Shown here in pieces: positions 15,234 to 23,515 of a DNA stretch of 33,384 nt (position 1 is its first letter; every line of letters starts with the position of its first letter). This DNA comes from JBOHDX01 sp050700835 (GTDB taxonomy: Bacteria; Actinomycetota; Actinomycetes; Propionibacteriales; Nocardioidaceae): contig JBOHDX010000055.1 of the NCBI GenBank assembly GCA_050700835.1, positions 1-33,384 of the forward strand, read 5' to 3'. Below the pieces are notes generated by a model that saw only the letters and a list, made by a program, of their open reading frames with translations, was not told where the DNA came from and ran no database searches. Position numbers and translations under genes: made by a program.

Positions 15234-15944
15234 ATGACGCCGCTGGGCCACGAACCGGCCGGCTCGCTCCCGCGGTTCAGCCGCGCAGAACGCGCCGTGC
15301 ACTGGAGCATCGCGGTGCTGCTCCTGGTCTGCATCGTCACGGCCGCCATCCTCTACAACGGGTCCTTGGCCATCCGGGTGGGGCATCGGCGACTTGTCGA
15401 GCTCGTGCACGTGTACGCCGGCTTCGCCCTCCCCGTACCCGTCCTGATCGGACTCGTCTCGGCGGCATACCGGTCGGACTTGCGCAGGCTCAACCGGTTC
15501 ACGCCTTCTGACTGGCGCTGGCTGAGCTCGCGGCAGCGACGGGACGGTTCGATCCCGGTCGGCAAGTTCAACGCCGGCCAGAAGCTGAACGCGTCCCTGA
15601 GCACTGGAGCGGTGCTGGTGCTGCTCGGCACCGGGATTCTCATGTACTTCCCCGACCTGACACGGCTGTCCTGGCGTACCGGGGCCACGTTCGTGCACGA
15701 CTGGTTCGCGCTCGGTGTCGGTCTGCTGGTCATCGGTCACATCGGGTACGCCATGAACGACCCCGAGTCGCGGCGCGGCATGCTCAGCGGGCGGGTCTCG
15801 TCGGGCTGGGCTCGCAAGCAGCATGGTGAGTGGGTGGACGAGGTCGCCGGGGCGGCGGGGCCTGGCGGAGCCGACGAGGTCCAGGGTGCCGACGAGGTCC
15901 GGGACTCACCCGAGGACACGGCGCAGACCGCATCAGGTCCGTAA
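15234..15944 (+). CDS. Cytochrome b561 domain protein, likely electron partner of the Mo enzyme
   Basis: A 236-residue membrane protein with four hydrophobic segments in residues 22-172. Histidines at 23, 59, 155 and 169 are placed as heme b ligands in formate-dehydrogenase gamma/b561 proteins, and KFNAGQKLNA at 111-120 is a signature of that group. The last 55 residues are an acidic cytoplasmic tail with short repeats (ADEVQGADEV). It starts 15 bases after the Mo-enzyme stop, so the two form an operon; it would move electrons between the quinone pool and the exported enzyme. Confidence 0.85.
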   Translation: MTPLGHEPAGSLPRFSRAERAVHWSIAVLLLVCIVTAAILYNGSLAIRVGHRRLVELVHVYAGFALPVPVLIGLVSAAYRSDLRRLNRFTPSDWRWLSSRQRRDGSIPVGKFNAGQKLNASLSTGAVLVLLGTGILMYFPDLTRLSWRTGATFVHDWFALGVGLLVIGHIGYAMNDPESRRGMLSGRVSSGWARKQHGEWVDEVAGAAGPGGADEVQGADEVRDSPEDTAQTASGP

Positions 15945-16126
15945 CTTGCCGACTGTGATCGAGCTCGGCTGCGTGGAGAGCAGTCGGGGCCACGAACGGC
16001 GACGCGACGCGAATGCGGTGCGTATCTCGTGGGCGGCAGGGCAGACTGAGACCTTGAGGTGATCCGTACCGGTGCGGCGCCGCCCACGCATGACCAACGC
16101 AGACCAAGACCGACGGAGGAACCAGG
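15945..16126. other. Intergenic stretch before the P450 gene
   Basis: About 180 bases with no gene or clear promoter. A GGAGGA ribosome-binding site for the P450 gene is at 16115-16120. I see nothing else. Confidence 0.5.
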
Positions 16127-17401
16127 TTGACGACGTGGTCGACCCGTGTGCAGTGGAAGCTCGGCCGGCTGCTGCTGGCGCGAGGTGGAGGACGGGGGGG
16201 CACGCTCGCCACGCTGCCGTTGGTCCCCCGGTCGTTGCGCATGCTGTTCCAGCGAGACGGACTGGATCCGGTCGCGCCGCTCGGCCGGCTTCGGGAATCG
16301 GCGCCGGTGAGCCCGCTGAAGCGGCTGTTCGGCATCACCATCTGGCTGGTCAGTGGACATCCGGAGACCCAGGCGGTGCTGGCTGACACCACGAACTACA
16401 GCAACGACATCCGCCCCTACGTCGGGCTGGACCCGACGATCCCGGAGAACCACGTCGGGGGGCTCGGATTCACCGACCCGCCCGAGCACTCCCGGCTGCG
16501 CAAGATCCTGACGCCCGAGTTCACGATGCGGCGCCTCGAGCGCCTCCGGCCGCGGATAGCACAGATCGTGGAACAGCAGCTGGACCAGGTCGAGGCGGCG
16601 GGGCCTGTCGTGGATCTCGTCGACAGCTTCGCCTTCCCGATCCCCTTCCTGGTGATCTGTGAGCTGCTCGGGCTGCCCGACGAGGACCGAGCCGCGTTCC
16701 GGCGGATCGGCCGTGCCAGGTTCGACCTCACCGAGGGCGGCGTCGGCGCGTTCGGGGCCGCCACCGAGTCGCGGGCGTTCCTGCTGTCGGTGACCCGCAA
16801 GCAGCGCGAGAACCCCACCGACGGCCTGATCGGCAGGATCATCCGGGACCACGGCACGGAGATCGACGACCTCGAGCTCAGCGGGTTGGCTGACGGCGTC
16901 TTCACCGGAGGCTTCGAGACGAGCGCCAGCATGTTGGCGCTCGGCTCATTGGTCCTGCTTCAGAACCCGCGCGAGTGGGCGGCGCTCCGGCGCGACGACG
17001 CGGCAGTCGATCGCGTCGTCGAGGAGCTGCTGCGCTACCTCGGCGTCGTCCAACTCGCCTTCCCGAGGTTCGCCCGCCGCGACCTCGAGCTCTTCGGGCA
17101 GAAGATCTCCGCCGGAGACGTGCTCCTGTGCTCCTTGGCCGGGGCCAACCGGGACGCCAGGCTGGGCCCGGACATGGGTCGCTTCGATCCGCTTCGGGAA
17201 CCGACCGCTCACCTCGCCTTCGGCCACGGGTTCCATCGCTGTGTCGGTGCCGAGCTGGCCCGGATGGAGCTGCGCACGGCGTACCCCGCGCTGGCTCGCC
17301 GCTTCCCGCGGATGCGCCTCGCCGCCGACCCGAGCACGCTGATCTTCCGGAAGCTGTCAGCCGTCTATGGGATCGACTCGCTGCCCGTACAACTCAGGTA
17401 A
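16127..17401 (+). CDS. Cytochrome P450
   Basis: A 424-residue soluble bacterial P450. Conserved elements are present: the I-helix oxygen-activation motif GGFET at residues 261-265, the K-helix ExxR at 300-303 (EELLR) and the heme loop FGHGFHRCVG with Cys 372 as the axial ligand. TDPPEHSRLRKIL at about 116-128 is the usual C-helix region. The start is a TTG, chosen because GGAGGA stands six bases upstream; no better ATG/GTG fits. There is no ferredoxin or reductase gene nearby, so it must use a redox partner encoded elsewhere. The substrate is unknown. It is monocistronic and converges on bldC. Confidence 0.9.
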   Translation: MTTWSTRVQWKLGRLLLARGGGRGGTLATLPLVPRSLRMLFQRDGLDPVAPLGRLRESAPVSPLKRLFGITIWLVSGHPETQAVLADTTNYSNDIRPYVGLDPTIPENHVGGLGFTDPPEHSRLRKILTPEFTMRRLERLRPRIAQIVEQQLDQVEAAGPVVDLVDSFAFPIPFLVICELLGLPDEDRAAFRRIGRARFDLTEGGVGAFGAATESRAFLLSVTRKQRENPTDGLIGRIIRDHGTEIDDLELSGLADGVFTGGFETSASMLALGSLVLLQNPREWAALRRDDAAVDRVVEELLRYLGVVQLAFPRFARRDLELFGQKISAGDVLLCSLAGANRDARLGPDMGRFDPLREPTAHLAFGHGFHRCVGAELARMELRTAYPALARRFPRMRLAADPSTLIFRKLSAVYGIDSLPVQLR

Positions 17402-17474
17402 CGGGCAGCCCGACAGGCGGCGCCACCCGAGGCCGGTTGCTGCAATGTGTCGCGCTTCGCGCGGTGTCGAGGAC

Positions 17475-17687
17475 TCAGGCCTCGGGACCGCGCTGCTCAG
17501 GCAAGCCGCCCCCGAGAAGGGCACGCACCTCCGACTCGCGGTAACGGCGGTGGCCGCCCAGTGTACGGATCGAGCTGAGCTTGCCGGCCTTGGCCCAACG
17601 CGTCACGGTTTTGGGGTCGACGCGGAACATCGCCGCAACCTCTCCCGGTGTCAAAAGGGCCTCTGTCTGCGAAGCTCGTGCGTTCAT
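17475..17687 (-). CDS. bldC: BldC-type MerR-family developmental regulator
   Basis: A 70-residue DNA-binding protein consisting almost only of the MerR-like winged helix. The core LLTPGEVAAMFRVDPKTV and the wing GKLSSIRTLGGHRRYRESEV match Streptomyces BldC closely from memory. ATG 17687 gives the BldC length and has GGAG nine bases upstream; an ATG five codons earlier is possible but has no comparable site. BldC binds direct repeats cooperatively and delays entry into development in Streptomyces; in a non-sporulating host it may regulate stress or metabolism. It is divergent from the Val/Leu dehydrogenase gene, as in Streptomyces. Confidence 0.92.
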   Translation of the reverse strand: MNARASQTEALLTPGEVAAMFRVDPKTVTRWAKAGKLSSIRTLGGHRRYRESEVRALLGGGLPEQRGPEA

Positions 17688-17888
17688 CGGTGTCGTCTCC
17701 ATGCTGGATCCCCTCGGGGCGCGGCGATATTGCCTCGACCATTGGTCCCCGCAGCACAAACGGTAGCGCGCTCTGCCCGAGTTCGGAGCAGAAGTCCGGA
17801 TAGGCCGATTCCGCAACTATTTCCCGGCATCCTAGGCTGGCGCCAGGCGCCCTCCACCCCGCGGGCCACACGAGAAGGTTCCCCCACA
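17688..17888. promoter_or_regulatory. Divergent bldC/vdh intergenic region
   Basis: About 200 bases between two divergent starts. On the plus strand TAGGCT (17833-17838) could be a -10 box for vdh with a leader of about 45 bases, and GAGAAGG lies about nine bases before the GTG at 17889. On the minus strand GGAG precedes the bldC ATG. Near 17840-17860 a GGCGCC-rich stretch can form a weak stem. Operators cannot be assigned. Confidence 0.4.
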
Positions 17889-19007
17889 GTGACCGTCCTT
17901 CCCACACCGGACCAGTCCGGCGACCCCACCGAGCATCTCGGTGTCTTCGCCCGCGAGAGCGGGCATGAGCAGGTCGTGTTCTGCACCGACCCGGCGTCCG
18001 GCCTCCGCGCGATCATCGCGATCTACTCCACCGCCCTCGGGCCGGCGCTCGGCGGCACCCGCTTCTACCCGTACGCCACCGAGGCGCGGGCCCTCACCGA
18101 CGTGCTCAACCTGTCCAAGGGCATGGCCTACAAGGCGGCCCTCGCCGGGCTCGACCTTGGCGGTGGCAAGGCCGTCATCATCGGCGACCCGCGGCGCGAC
18201 AAGAGCGAGGCGCTCCTGCGCGCGTACGGTCGGTTCGTGCAGTCCCTGGCCGGGCGCTACTACACCGCCTGCGACGTGGGGACGTTCAGCGAGGACATGG
18301 ACATCGTGGCCCGCGAGTGCGATCACGTGACCGGGCGTACCGTCGCGCACGGCGGAGCGGGCGACTCGTCGGTCCTCACCGCGTGGGGCGTCTTCCAGGG
18401 GATGCGCGCCGCAGCCGAACACGTGTGGGGCCAGCCGACGGTGGCCGGCCGTCGGGTAGGTGTTGCCGGCACCGGAAAGGTCGGCAAACACCTGGTGGAG
18501 CACCTGGTGGCCGACGGCGCACGCGTGCTGATCACCGACGTCGATCCCGAGGCGGTCGCGTCGATCAGCGCCGCGCATCCCCAGGTCGAGGTGGCAGCCG
18601 ACACGGCAGCACTGGTGCAGTCCGACATCGACGTGTATGCCCCGTGCGCCCTCGGTGGTGCTCTCGACGACGACACGGTCGACGTGCTCAACGCGCAGGT
18701 CGTCGCCGGTGCGGCCAACAACCAGCTCGCGCACGACGGGATCGAGAAAGTGCTCGCCGAACGCGGCATCGTCTATGCACCCGACTACTGCGTCAACGCC
18801 GGCGGGCTCATCCAGGTGGCCGACGAGCTCGAGGGATTCTCGTTCGAGCGCGCGCACGCTCGGGCGACCAAGATCTTCGACACCACGCGCGCGGTGCTGC
18901 GGGCATCGAGCACCGACGGGATCCCGCCCTCCGTTGCCGCCGACCTGCTCGCCGAGCGGCGGATCGGCGACATCGGCCGCTTGCGGTCGGTGTGGTTGCC
19001 TCGCTGA
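17889..19007 (+). CDS. vdh: Glu/Leu/Phe/Val dehydrogenase (valine dehydrogenase-like)
   Basis: A 372-residue NAD-dependent amino-acid dehydrogenase. Catalytic and substrate Lys residues sit in KGMAYKAALAGLDLGGGKAV (Lys 82 and Lys 94), and the Rossmann motif VGVAGTGKVGKHL lies near 205. Length and motifs fit the Leu/Val/Phe group and not the longer glutamate dehydrogenases. It oxidatively deaminates branched-chain amino acids to 2-oxo acids, giving precursors for branched fatty acids. The symbol rests on the position next to bldC, as in Streptomyces; Leu or Phe could be the preferred substrate. The start is GTG 17889 with GAGAAGG upstream. It converges on the DUF3073 gene. Confidence 0.85.
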   Translation: MTVLPTPDQSGDPTEHLGVFARESGHEQVVFCTDPASGLRAIIAIYSTALGPALGGTRFYPYATEARALTDVLNLSKGMAYKAALAGLDLGGGKAVIIGDPRRDKSEALLRAYGRFVQSLAGRYYTACDVGTFSEDMDIVARECDHVTGRTVAHGGAGDSSVLTAWGVFQGMRAAAEHVWGQPTVAGRRVGVAGTGKVGKHLVEHLVADGARVLITDVDPEAVASISAAHPQVEVAADTAALVQSDIDVYAPCALGGALDDDTVDVLNAQVVAGAANNQLAHDGIEKVLAERGIVYAPDYCVNAGGLIQVADELEGFSFERAHARATKIFDTTRAVLRASSTDGIPPSVAADLLAERRIGDIGRLRSVWLPR

Positions 19008-19026
19008 CCAGCCTCGACAGCAACCG

Positions 19027-19227
19027 TCAACTGGCGTTCGACTCGGACTCGCCCTCGTCGTAGATCTTGTCGCCGGCGTCGTCGTCGACGGCTTCAACGG
19101 CCGACGAAGGTCTGCTGTCGTCACCGTGCAGCTCGCGCTGCAGCTGCCCGAAGTCCGTCTCCAACGTGCGGTACTTCAGGTCGCGGGCGACCTTCGTCTG
19201 CTTGGCCTTAGCACGGCCGCGCCCCAT
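19027..19227 (-). CDS. DUF3073-family small protein
   Basis: A 66-residue soluble protein. It begins MGRGRAKAKQTKVARDLKY, the hallmark of DUF3073, followed by an acidic Ser/Glu/Asp-rich tail. The basic head and acidic tail suggest a nucleic-acid or ribosome-associated role, but none is established. ATG 19227 is preceded by a GAGGGGG site. Its location between vdh and purM matches Streptomyces as I recall. Confidence 0.85.
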   Translation of the reverse strand: MGRGRAKAKQTKVARDLKYRTLETDFGQLQRELHGDDSRPSSAVEAVDDDAGDKIYDEGESESNAS

Positions 19228-19353
19228 AGGGTCGACCCCCTCGCACAGGTTCGGCCGGGCCGCCTGGGACGCCCGGACTCTTCGGTCCATTGTTCGTGGT
19301 GCAACGGTACCCGCCCCGTCCCGGACCATGCACGTCGACCGGCCGTTTTCGCT

Positions 19354-20421
19354 TCAGGCGTACTCGCCGTGCAGGGTCACCGTGCCGCCGGGCGTACCGC
19401 CGACCTCACCGCAGATCCACGCGTCCACACCGTGCTCCGCGAGCAGCGTCAGCGCTTGCGCCGCGCTCGCCGGCGCGGTCACCGCGACCATGCCGACACC
19501 GACGTTGAGGGTCTGCTCGAGGTCGGCGCGGTCGACGTGGCCGACGTCCGCGACGAGTCCGAACACCGGCTGTGGCGACCACGTGGACCGGTCGATGGTC
19601 ACGCTGACGGTGTCGGGCAGGACCCGGGCGAGGTTTCCGGCCAGGCCACCGCCGGTGACGTGCGAGAAGGCGTGCACGAGTCCCGCGTGCACGAGCGCGA
19701 GGCACGGGCGGGTGTAGAGCCGCGTCGGCTCAAGCAGCTCCTCGCCGAGCGTCCGGCCCAGGTCCGGCACGTCGCGGTCGAGCGCCCACCCGGCCCGCTC
19801 CAGCAGGACGTGCCGCACCAGCGAGTAGCCGTTGGAGTGCAGACCCGACGATCGCATGGCAACCACCACGTCGCCTTGGTGGACCCGGTGAGCACCGAGC
19901 AGGTCGGCAGCCTCGACGACACCGGTGGTCGACCCGGCGACGTCGTAGTCGTCCGGCCCGAGCAGACCCGGGTGCTCGGCGGTCTCGCCGCCGATCAGCG
20001 CGCAGCCGGCGTCTGCGCACGCGCGGGCGATGCCGGACACGATCGCGGCGATGCGCTCGGGGACCACCGTGCCGCAGGCGATGTAGTCGGTGAGGAACCA
20101 CGGCTCCGCCCCACAGACCACGAGGTCGTCGACGAGCATGCCCACCAGGTCGAAGCCGATGGTGTCGTGCACGCCCATCCGCTGCGCGATCGCCACCTTC
20201 GTTCCGACTCCGTCCGCCGACGAGGCCAGCAGCGGACGGTCGTACGCCTTGAGGGCGCTGGCGTCGAAGAGGCCGGCGAACCCGCCGATGCCCCCGACCA
20301 TCTCGGGGCGCCTGGCCTTGTCGACCCAGATGCGCATCAGCTCGACCGCGCGGTCACCGGCCTCGATCGACACGCCGGTGCTGGCGTAGGAGGTCGAGGC
20401 GCCGTCCGGAGGCAGGGTCAT
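19354..20421 (-). CDS. purM: Phosphoribosylformylglycinamidine cyclo-ligase (AIR synthetase)
   Basis: A 355-residue enzyme that closes the imidazole ring: FGAM plus ATP gives AIR, step five of purine synthesis. The start TSYASTGVSIEAGDRAVELM, then SSADGVGTKVAIA, FDLVGMLVDDL and IGGETAEHPG are characteristic of PurM, as is the C-terminal GGGLAGNLARVLPD. The length is normal. The ATG at 20421 lies 17 bases after the purF stop, so the two are one operon. Confidence 0.95.
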   Translation of the reverse strand: MTLPPDGASTSYASTGVSIEAGDRAVELMRIWVDKARRPEMVGGIGGFAGLFDASALKAYDRPLLASSADGVGTKVAIAQRMGVHDTIGFDLVGMLVDDLVVCGAEPWFLTDYIACGTVVPERIAAIVSGIARACADAGCALIGGETAEHPGLLGPDDYDVAGSTTGVVEAADLLGAHRVHQGDVVVAMRSSGLHSNGYSLVRHVLLERAGWALDRDVPDLGRTLGEELLEPTRLYTRPCLALVHAGLVHAFSHVTGGGLAGNLARVLPDTVSVTIDRSTWSPQPVFGLVADVGHVDRADLEQTLNVGVGMVAVTAPASAAQALTLLAEHGVDAWICGEVGGTPGGTVTLHGEYA

Positions 20422-20438
20422 GGTGGGTCTCCGGTCCC

Positions 20439-22004
20439 TCACGGGCGCCGCAGCGCGTCCGTCGCACCGCCGCCGATCACCAGGGTCGGCAGACCGTCCA
20501 CGTCGGTGCCGGCCGGACGATCGAGGTCGGGGACCGTCTCGAGCAGGTTCTTGCCGAGGTGCTCCTCCTCGGGCAGCGCAACCGGGTAGATGCCGTCGAA
20601 GCAGGCGCGGCACAGGTTGTCCATGGGCACGTCCGTCGCGGCAACGAGCTCCGCCAACGACACGTAACCGAGGGAGTCGGCGCCGATCGAGCGGCAGATC
20701 TCGTCGGCGGACAGCCCGTTGGCGATCAGCTCGGCTCGACTGGCGAAGTCGATGCCGTAGAAGCACGGCCACTTCACCGGGGGACTGGAGATACGCACGT
20801 GCACCTCGCGGGCCCCGGCCTCCCGGAGCATCCGCACCTGGGCGCGCTGGGTGTTGCCGCGCACGATCGAGTCATCGACGACGACCAGGCGTTTGCCCTC
20901 GATCACGTCGCGCAGCGCGTTGAGCTTCAGCCTGATGCCCAGCTGGCGGATCGTCTGGCTCGGCTGGATGAACGTCCGGCCGACGTAGGAGTTCTTCACA
21001 AAGCCTTGCCCGTAAGGGATCCCGCTCTCCTCGGCATAGCCGATCGCGGCTGGTGTTCCCGACTCCGGAACCGGGATGACCAGGTCGGCCTCGACCGGGT
21101 GCTCGCGGGCCAGACGTCGACCCACCTCGACCCTGGCGGTATGCACCCGCTTGTCGGAGATCAAGGTGTCGGGTCGGGCCAGGTAGACGAACTCGAACAG
21201 GCAACCCTTGGGCTCGGCGAGGGCGAAGTGCTGGCTGCGCAGCCCGTGCTCGTCGACCGCGACCAGCTCACCGGGCTCGATCTCACGGATGTAGGACGCC
21301 CCGACGATGTCGAGCGCGGCCGTCTCGCTGGCCACCACCCAGCCACGCTCCAGCCGGCCGAGCACCAGCGGCCGGATCCCCTGCGGGTCGCGGGCGGCGT
21401 ACAACGTTCCTTGGTCCATGAACACGAGGGAGAACGCGCCCCGCAGCTGTTGGAGGACCTCGACCGCTGCCGCTTCTAGACTGAGATCCGGATAGCTCGC
21501 CAGCAGCGCCGCCATCACACCGGTGTCCGAGGTCTCCATCGCCCGACGGGCGTTGCCGAGGTCGAGCTCGCCGGCCTCCGCGGCCCGCTTGGCGGCGAGC
21601 TCGGAGAGCTCATGGGTGTTGGCGAGGTTGCCGTTGTGGCCCAGCGCGATCGAGCCGGTCGCGGTGGCCCGGAACGTCGGCTGGGCGTTCTCCCAGACGC
21701 TGGCGCCGGTGGTGGAGTAGCGGGAGTGGCCGATCGCGAGGTGCCCGCGCAGCGACGCCAGAGTCGGCTCGTCGAACACCTGCGAGACCAGGCCCATGTC
21801 CTTGTAGACCAGGATCTGGCTGCCGTCGCTGACCGCGATGCCCGCGGACTCCTGGCCGCGGTGCTGCAGGGCGTACAACCCGTAGTAGGTGAGCTTGGCG
21901 ACGTCTTCGCCGGGCGCCCAGACACCGAACACGCCACAGGCATCCTGGGGTCCGCGATCGTGGGGATCGAGGTCGTCGGTGAGCCGACCGTCTCCGCGAA
22001 GCAC
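20439..22004 (-). CDS. purF: Amidophosphoribosyltransferase
   Basis: A 521-residue enzyme for the first committed step of purine synthesis: PRPP plus glutamine gives 5-phosphoribosylamine. Cys 23 (DACGVFG) would be the N-terminal nucleophile after removal of a 22-residue propeptide. The PRPP loop VVVDDSIVRGNT is at 374-385. Cys 268, 414, 465 and 468 correspond to the four ligands of the [4Fe-4S] cluster in the Bacillus-type enzyme, so this is the oxygen-labile iron-sulfur form. The GTG start lies 5 bases after the M20 gene, and a TAGGCT box seven bases upstream could give purF its own leaderless promoter. Confidence 0.95.
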   Translation of the reverse strand: MLRGDGRLTDDLDPHDRGPQDACGVFGVWAPGEDVAKLTYYGLYALQHRGQESAGIAVSDGSQILVYKDMGLVSQVFDEPTLASLRGHLAIGHSRYSTTGASVWENAQPTFRATATGSIALGHNGNLANTHELSELAAKRAAEAGELDLGNARRAMETSDTGVMAALLASYPDLSLEAAAVEVLQQLRGAFSLVFMDQGTLYAARDPQGIRPLVLGRLERGWVVASETAALDIVGASYIREIEPGELVAVDEHGLRSQHFALAEPKGCLFEFVYLARPDTLISDKRVHTARVEVGRRLAREHPVEADLVIPVPESGTPAAIGYAEESGIPYGQGFVKNSYVGRTFIQPSQTIRQLGIRLKLNALRDVIEGKRLVVVDDSIVRGNTQRAQVRMLREAGAREVHVRISSPPVKWPCFYGIDFASRAELIANGLSADEICRSIGADSLGYVSLAELVAATDVPMDNLCRACFDGIYPVALPEEEHLGKNLLETVPDLDRPAGTDVDGLPTLVIGGGATDALRRP

Positions 22005-22009
22005 GTGCC

Positions 22010-23353
22010 TCAGCCTACGTGACTGTCGGCCAGTCGCTGCAGCAGCAGGGCCTCGGCGACGCAGACCCGTTCGAACTCGGCCAGGTGCAGGCTCTCGTCG
22101 ATTCCGTGGGCGCGGGTGTCTGGGTCCTCGACCCCGGTGACCAGGACCTTGGCGTTCGGGAACACGCGGGCGAACTCCGCGATGAACGGGATCGAGCCGC
22201 CCACGCCCATGTCGACCGGATCGACTCCGCCCCAGGCCTCGCGGAAGGCCGACCGGGCCGCGTCGTAGGCCGGGCCGGTGGCGTCGATGGAGAACGGCTC
22301 TCCCTTGTCGCCGGGCAGCACGTCGACGTGTGCTCCGAAGGGCGCATGCGCCTTCAGGTGCGCGTGCAACGCTCGCTCCGCCCTGCTGGCCTCGTCACCT
22401 GGTGCGAGACGTACGGACACCTTCGCCCGCGCGATCGGGGACAGGGTGTTGGACGCCTTGGACACCGGCGTCGCGTCGATCGCGAGCACGGTGCACGAGG
22501 GGCGGGTCCACAGTCGCTCGACGAACGATCCGTCGCCGAGGTAGCCGACGCCGTCGAGCAGCGACGACTCGGCTCGCAGTCGGTCCTCGGGATAGTCGAG
22601 CTCGCTGGCAGGACCGGAGGCGAGCCCGGCGATGGCGACGTTGCCTGCGTCGTCGTGGAGGGTGGCGAGCAGGCGTACCAGCATGGTCAGGGCATCGGGA
22701 GCCACGCCGCCCCACATGCCCGAGTGCACGGCGTGGTCGAGCGTGCGAACCTCGACCACACAGTCGACCAGCCCGCGGAGCGAGGTGGTGAGGGCCGGCA
22801 CGCCGATGTCCCAGTTGCCCGAGTCGGCGATCACCATGACGTCGGCGGCGAGCCGGTCGCGGTGCTGGTCGAGGATCCGGACCAGGGACTCCGAACCCGA
22901 CTCCTCCTCCCCCTCGACGAACACGGTGACGCCGACCGGTGGGTTGCCCTCGTGGGCCCGGAACGCGGCCAGGTGCGCGGCGATCCCCGCCTTGTCGTCG
23001 GCGGCGCCGCGACCGTACAAACGGCCGGCACGCTCCTGCGGGTCGAACGGCGGGGTCGTCCACAGGCCGTGCTCGCCCTCGGGCTGGACGTCGTGGTGGG
23101 CGTACAGCAGGGCCGTGGGCGCACCCGGCGGGGCGGGATGGTGCGCGATCACCGCAGGCGCGCCGCCTGCCTCGACGACGTCCACCTCGGCGAACCCGGC
23201 CGCGCGCAGCAGGTCGGCGACGGCGGCGGCGCTGCGGTGCACGTGTGGCCGGCGCGGCGGGTCGTCCCACACCGACTCGATCCGGACGAGGTCGCGCAAG
23301 TCGTCGAGCACGGCTGGCATCAGCGCCTGGACCGCGGCGGCGAGGTCGGTCAT
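22010..23353 (-). CDS. M20-family metallopeptidase (dipeptidase, ArgE/DapE/CPG2 class)
   Basis: A 447-residue zinc peptidase. Metal-site residues are visible: His 86 and Asp 88 in YAHHDVQPEG, Asp 119 or 120 in GRGAADDKAG and the Glu pair in EGEEESGS at about 148-154. The dimerisation domain follows, with DHAVHSGMWGG. The layout fits CNDP-like dipeptidases more than DapE. It is cytoplasmic, and the natural substrate is unknown. It sits directly before purF and may share its transcript. ATG 23353 is chosen because TAGGCT lies seven bases upstream and the extra upstream frame is Arg/Pro-rich. Confidence 0.85.
   Translation of the reverse strand: MTDLAAAVQALMPAVLDDLRDLVRIESVWDDPPRRPHVHRSAAAVADLLRAAGFAEVDVVEAGGAPAVIAHHPAPPGAPTALLYAHHDVQPEGEHGLWTTPPFDPQERAGRLYGRGAADDKAGIAAHLAAFRAHEGNPPVGVTVFVEGEEESGSESLVRILDQHRDRLAADVMVIADSGNWDIGVPALTTSLRGLVDCVVEVRTLDHAVHSGMWGGVAPDALTMLVRLLATLHDDAGNVAIAGLASGPASELDYPEDRLRAESSLLDGVGYLGDGSFVERLWTRPSCTVLAIDATPVSKASNTLSPIARAKVSVRLAPGDEASRAERALHAHLKAHAPFGAHVDVLPGDKGEPFSIDATGPAYDAARSAFREAWGGVDPVDMGVGGSIPFIAEFARVFPNAKVLVTGVEDPDTRAHGIDESLHLAEFERVCVAEALLLQRLADSHVG
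22012..22017 (-). promoter_or_regulatory. -10 box of purF overlapping the M20 stop codon
   Basis: TAGGCT on the minus strand, seven bases before the purF GTG at 22004. It overlaps the TGA of the M20 peptidase gene. It may start a leaderless purF-purM transcript independent of the peptidase gene. Confidence 0.45.
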
Positions 23354-23360
23354 GCCCGCG

Positions 23361-23366
23361 AGCCTA
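23361..23366 (-). promoter_or_regulatory. -10 box of the M20 peptidase gene, leaderless
   Basis: TAGGCT on the minus strand, seven bases before the ATG at 23353, with no Shine-Dalgarno sequence. It supports this start codon. Confidence 0.5.
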
Positions 23367-23397
23367 CGGGGCGTGCCGCTGGGTGCCCATCGCCCCC

Positions 23398-23467
23398 GCT
23401 TCACACGCCGCCGGTACCGCCGAACCCGACAAATCGGGCGCAGATGCGTACCGCCGGCGTGTGAAGC
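23398..23467. repeat. Large imperfect inverted repeat with a nested hairpin
   Basis: Arms of 20 bases (23398-23417 and 23448-23467) begin GCTTCACACGCCG and end with its complement. They pair except at two central positions. The 30-base loop contains a second hairpin, CCCGA-caaa-TCGGG. It lies between the SCP2-like gene stop (23516) and the M20 gene start. It could terminate the SCP2-like transcript or be a copy of a dispersed palindromic repeat. No T-run follows. Confidence 0.65.
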
Positions 23468-23515
23468 CGTCGGAACGGAGCCCGGTGCGCGGCATCAGGG
23501 ACCGCGGGGCCTGGG

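Noticed and set aside
14211..15824. 537-codon minus-strand open frame opposite the Mo-enzyme and b561 genes
   Set aside because: It is opposite two genes with clear cofactor motifs and has no recognisable domain.
18637..20589. 650-codon plus-strand open frame across vdh, DUF3073 and purM
   Set aside because: It is antisense to purM and DUF3073 and out of frame with vdh, with Arg/Ser/Pro-rich composition and no domain. Such frames are expected in very GC-rich DNA.
22019..23464. 481-codon open frame antisense to the M20 peptidase
   Set aside because: The peptidase on the minus strand has all metal-site motifs. The antisense frame is Val/Gly/Arg-rich without any family pattern.
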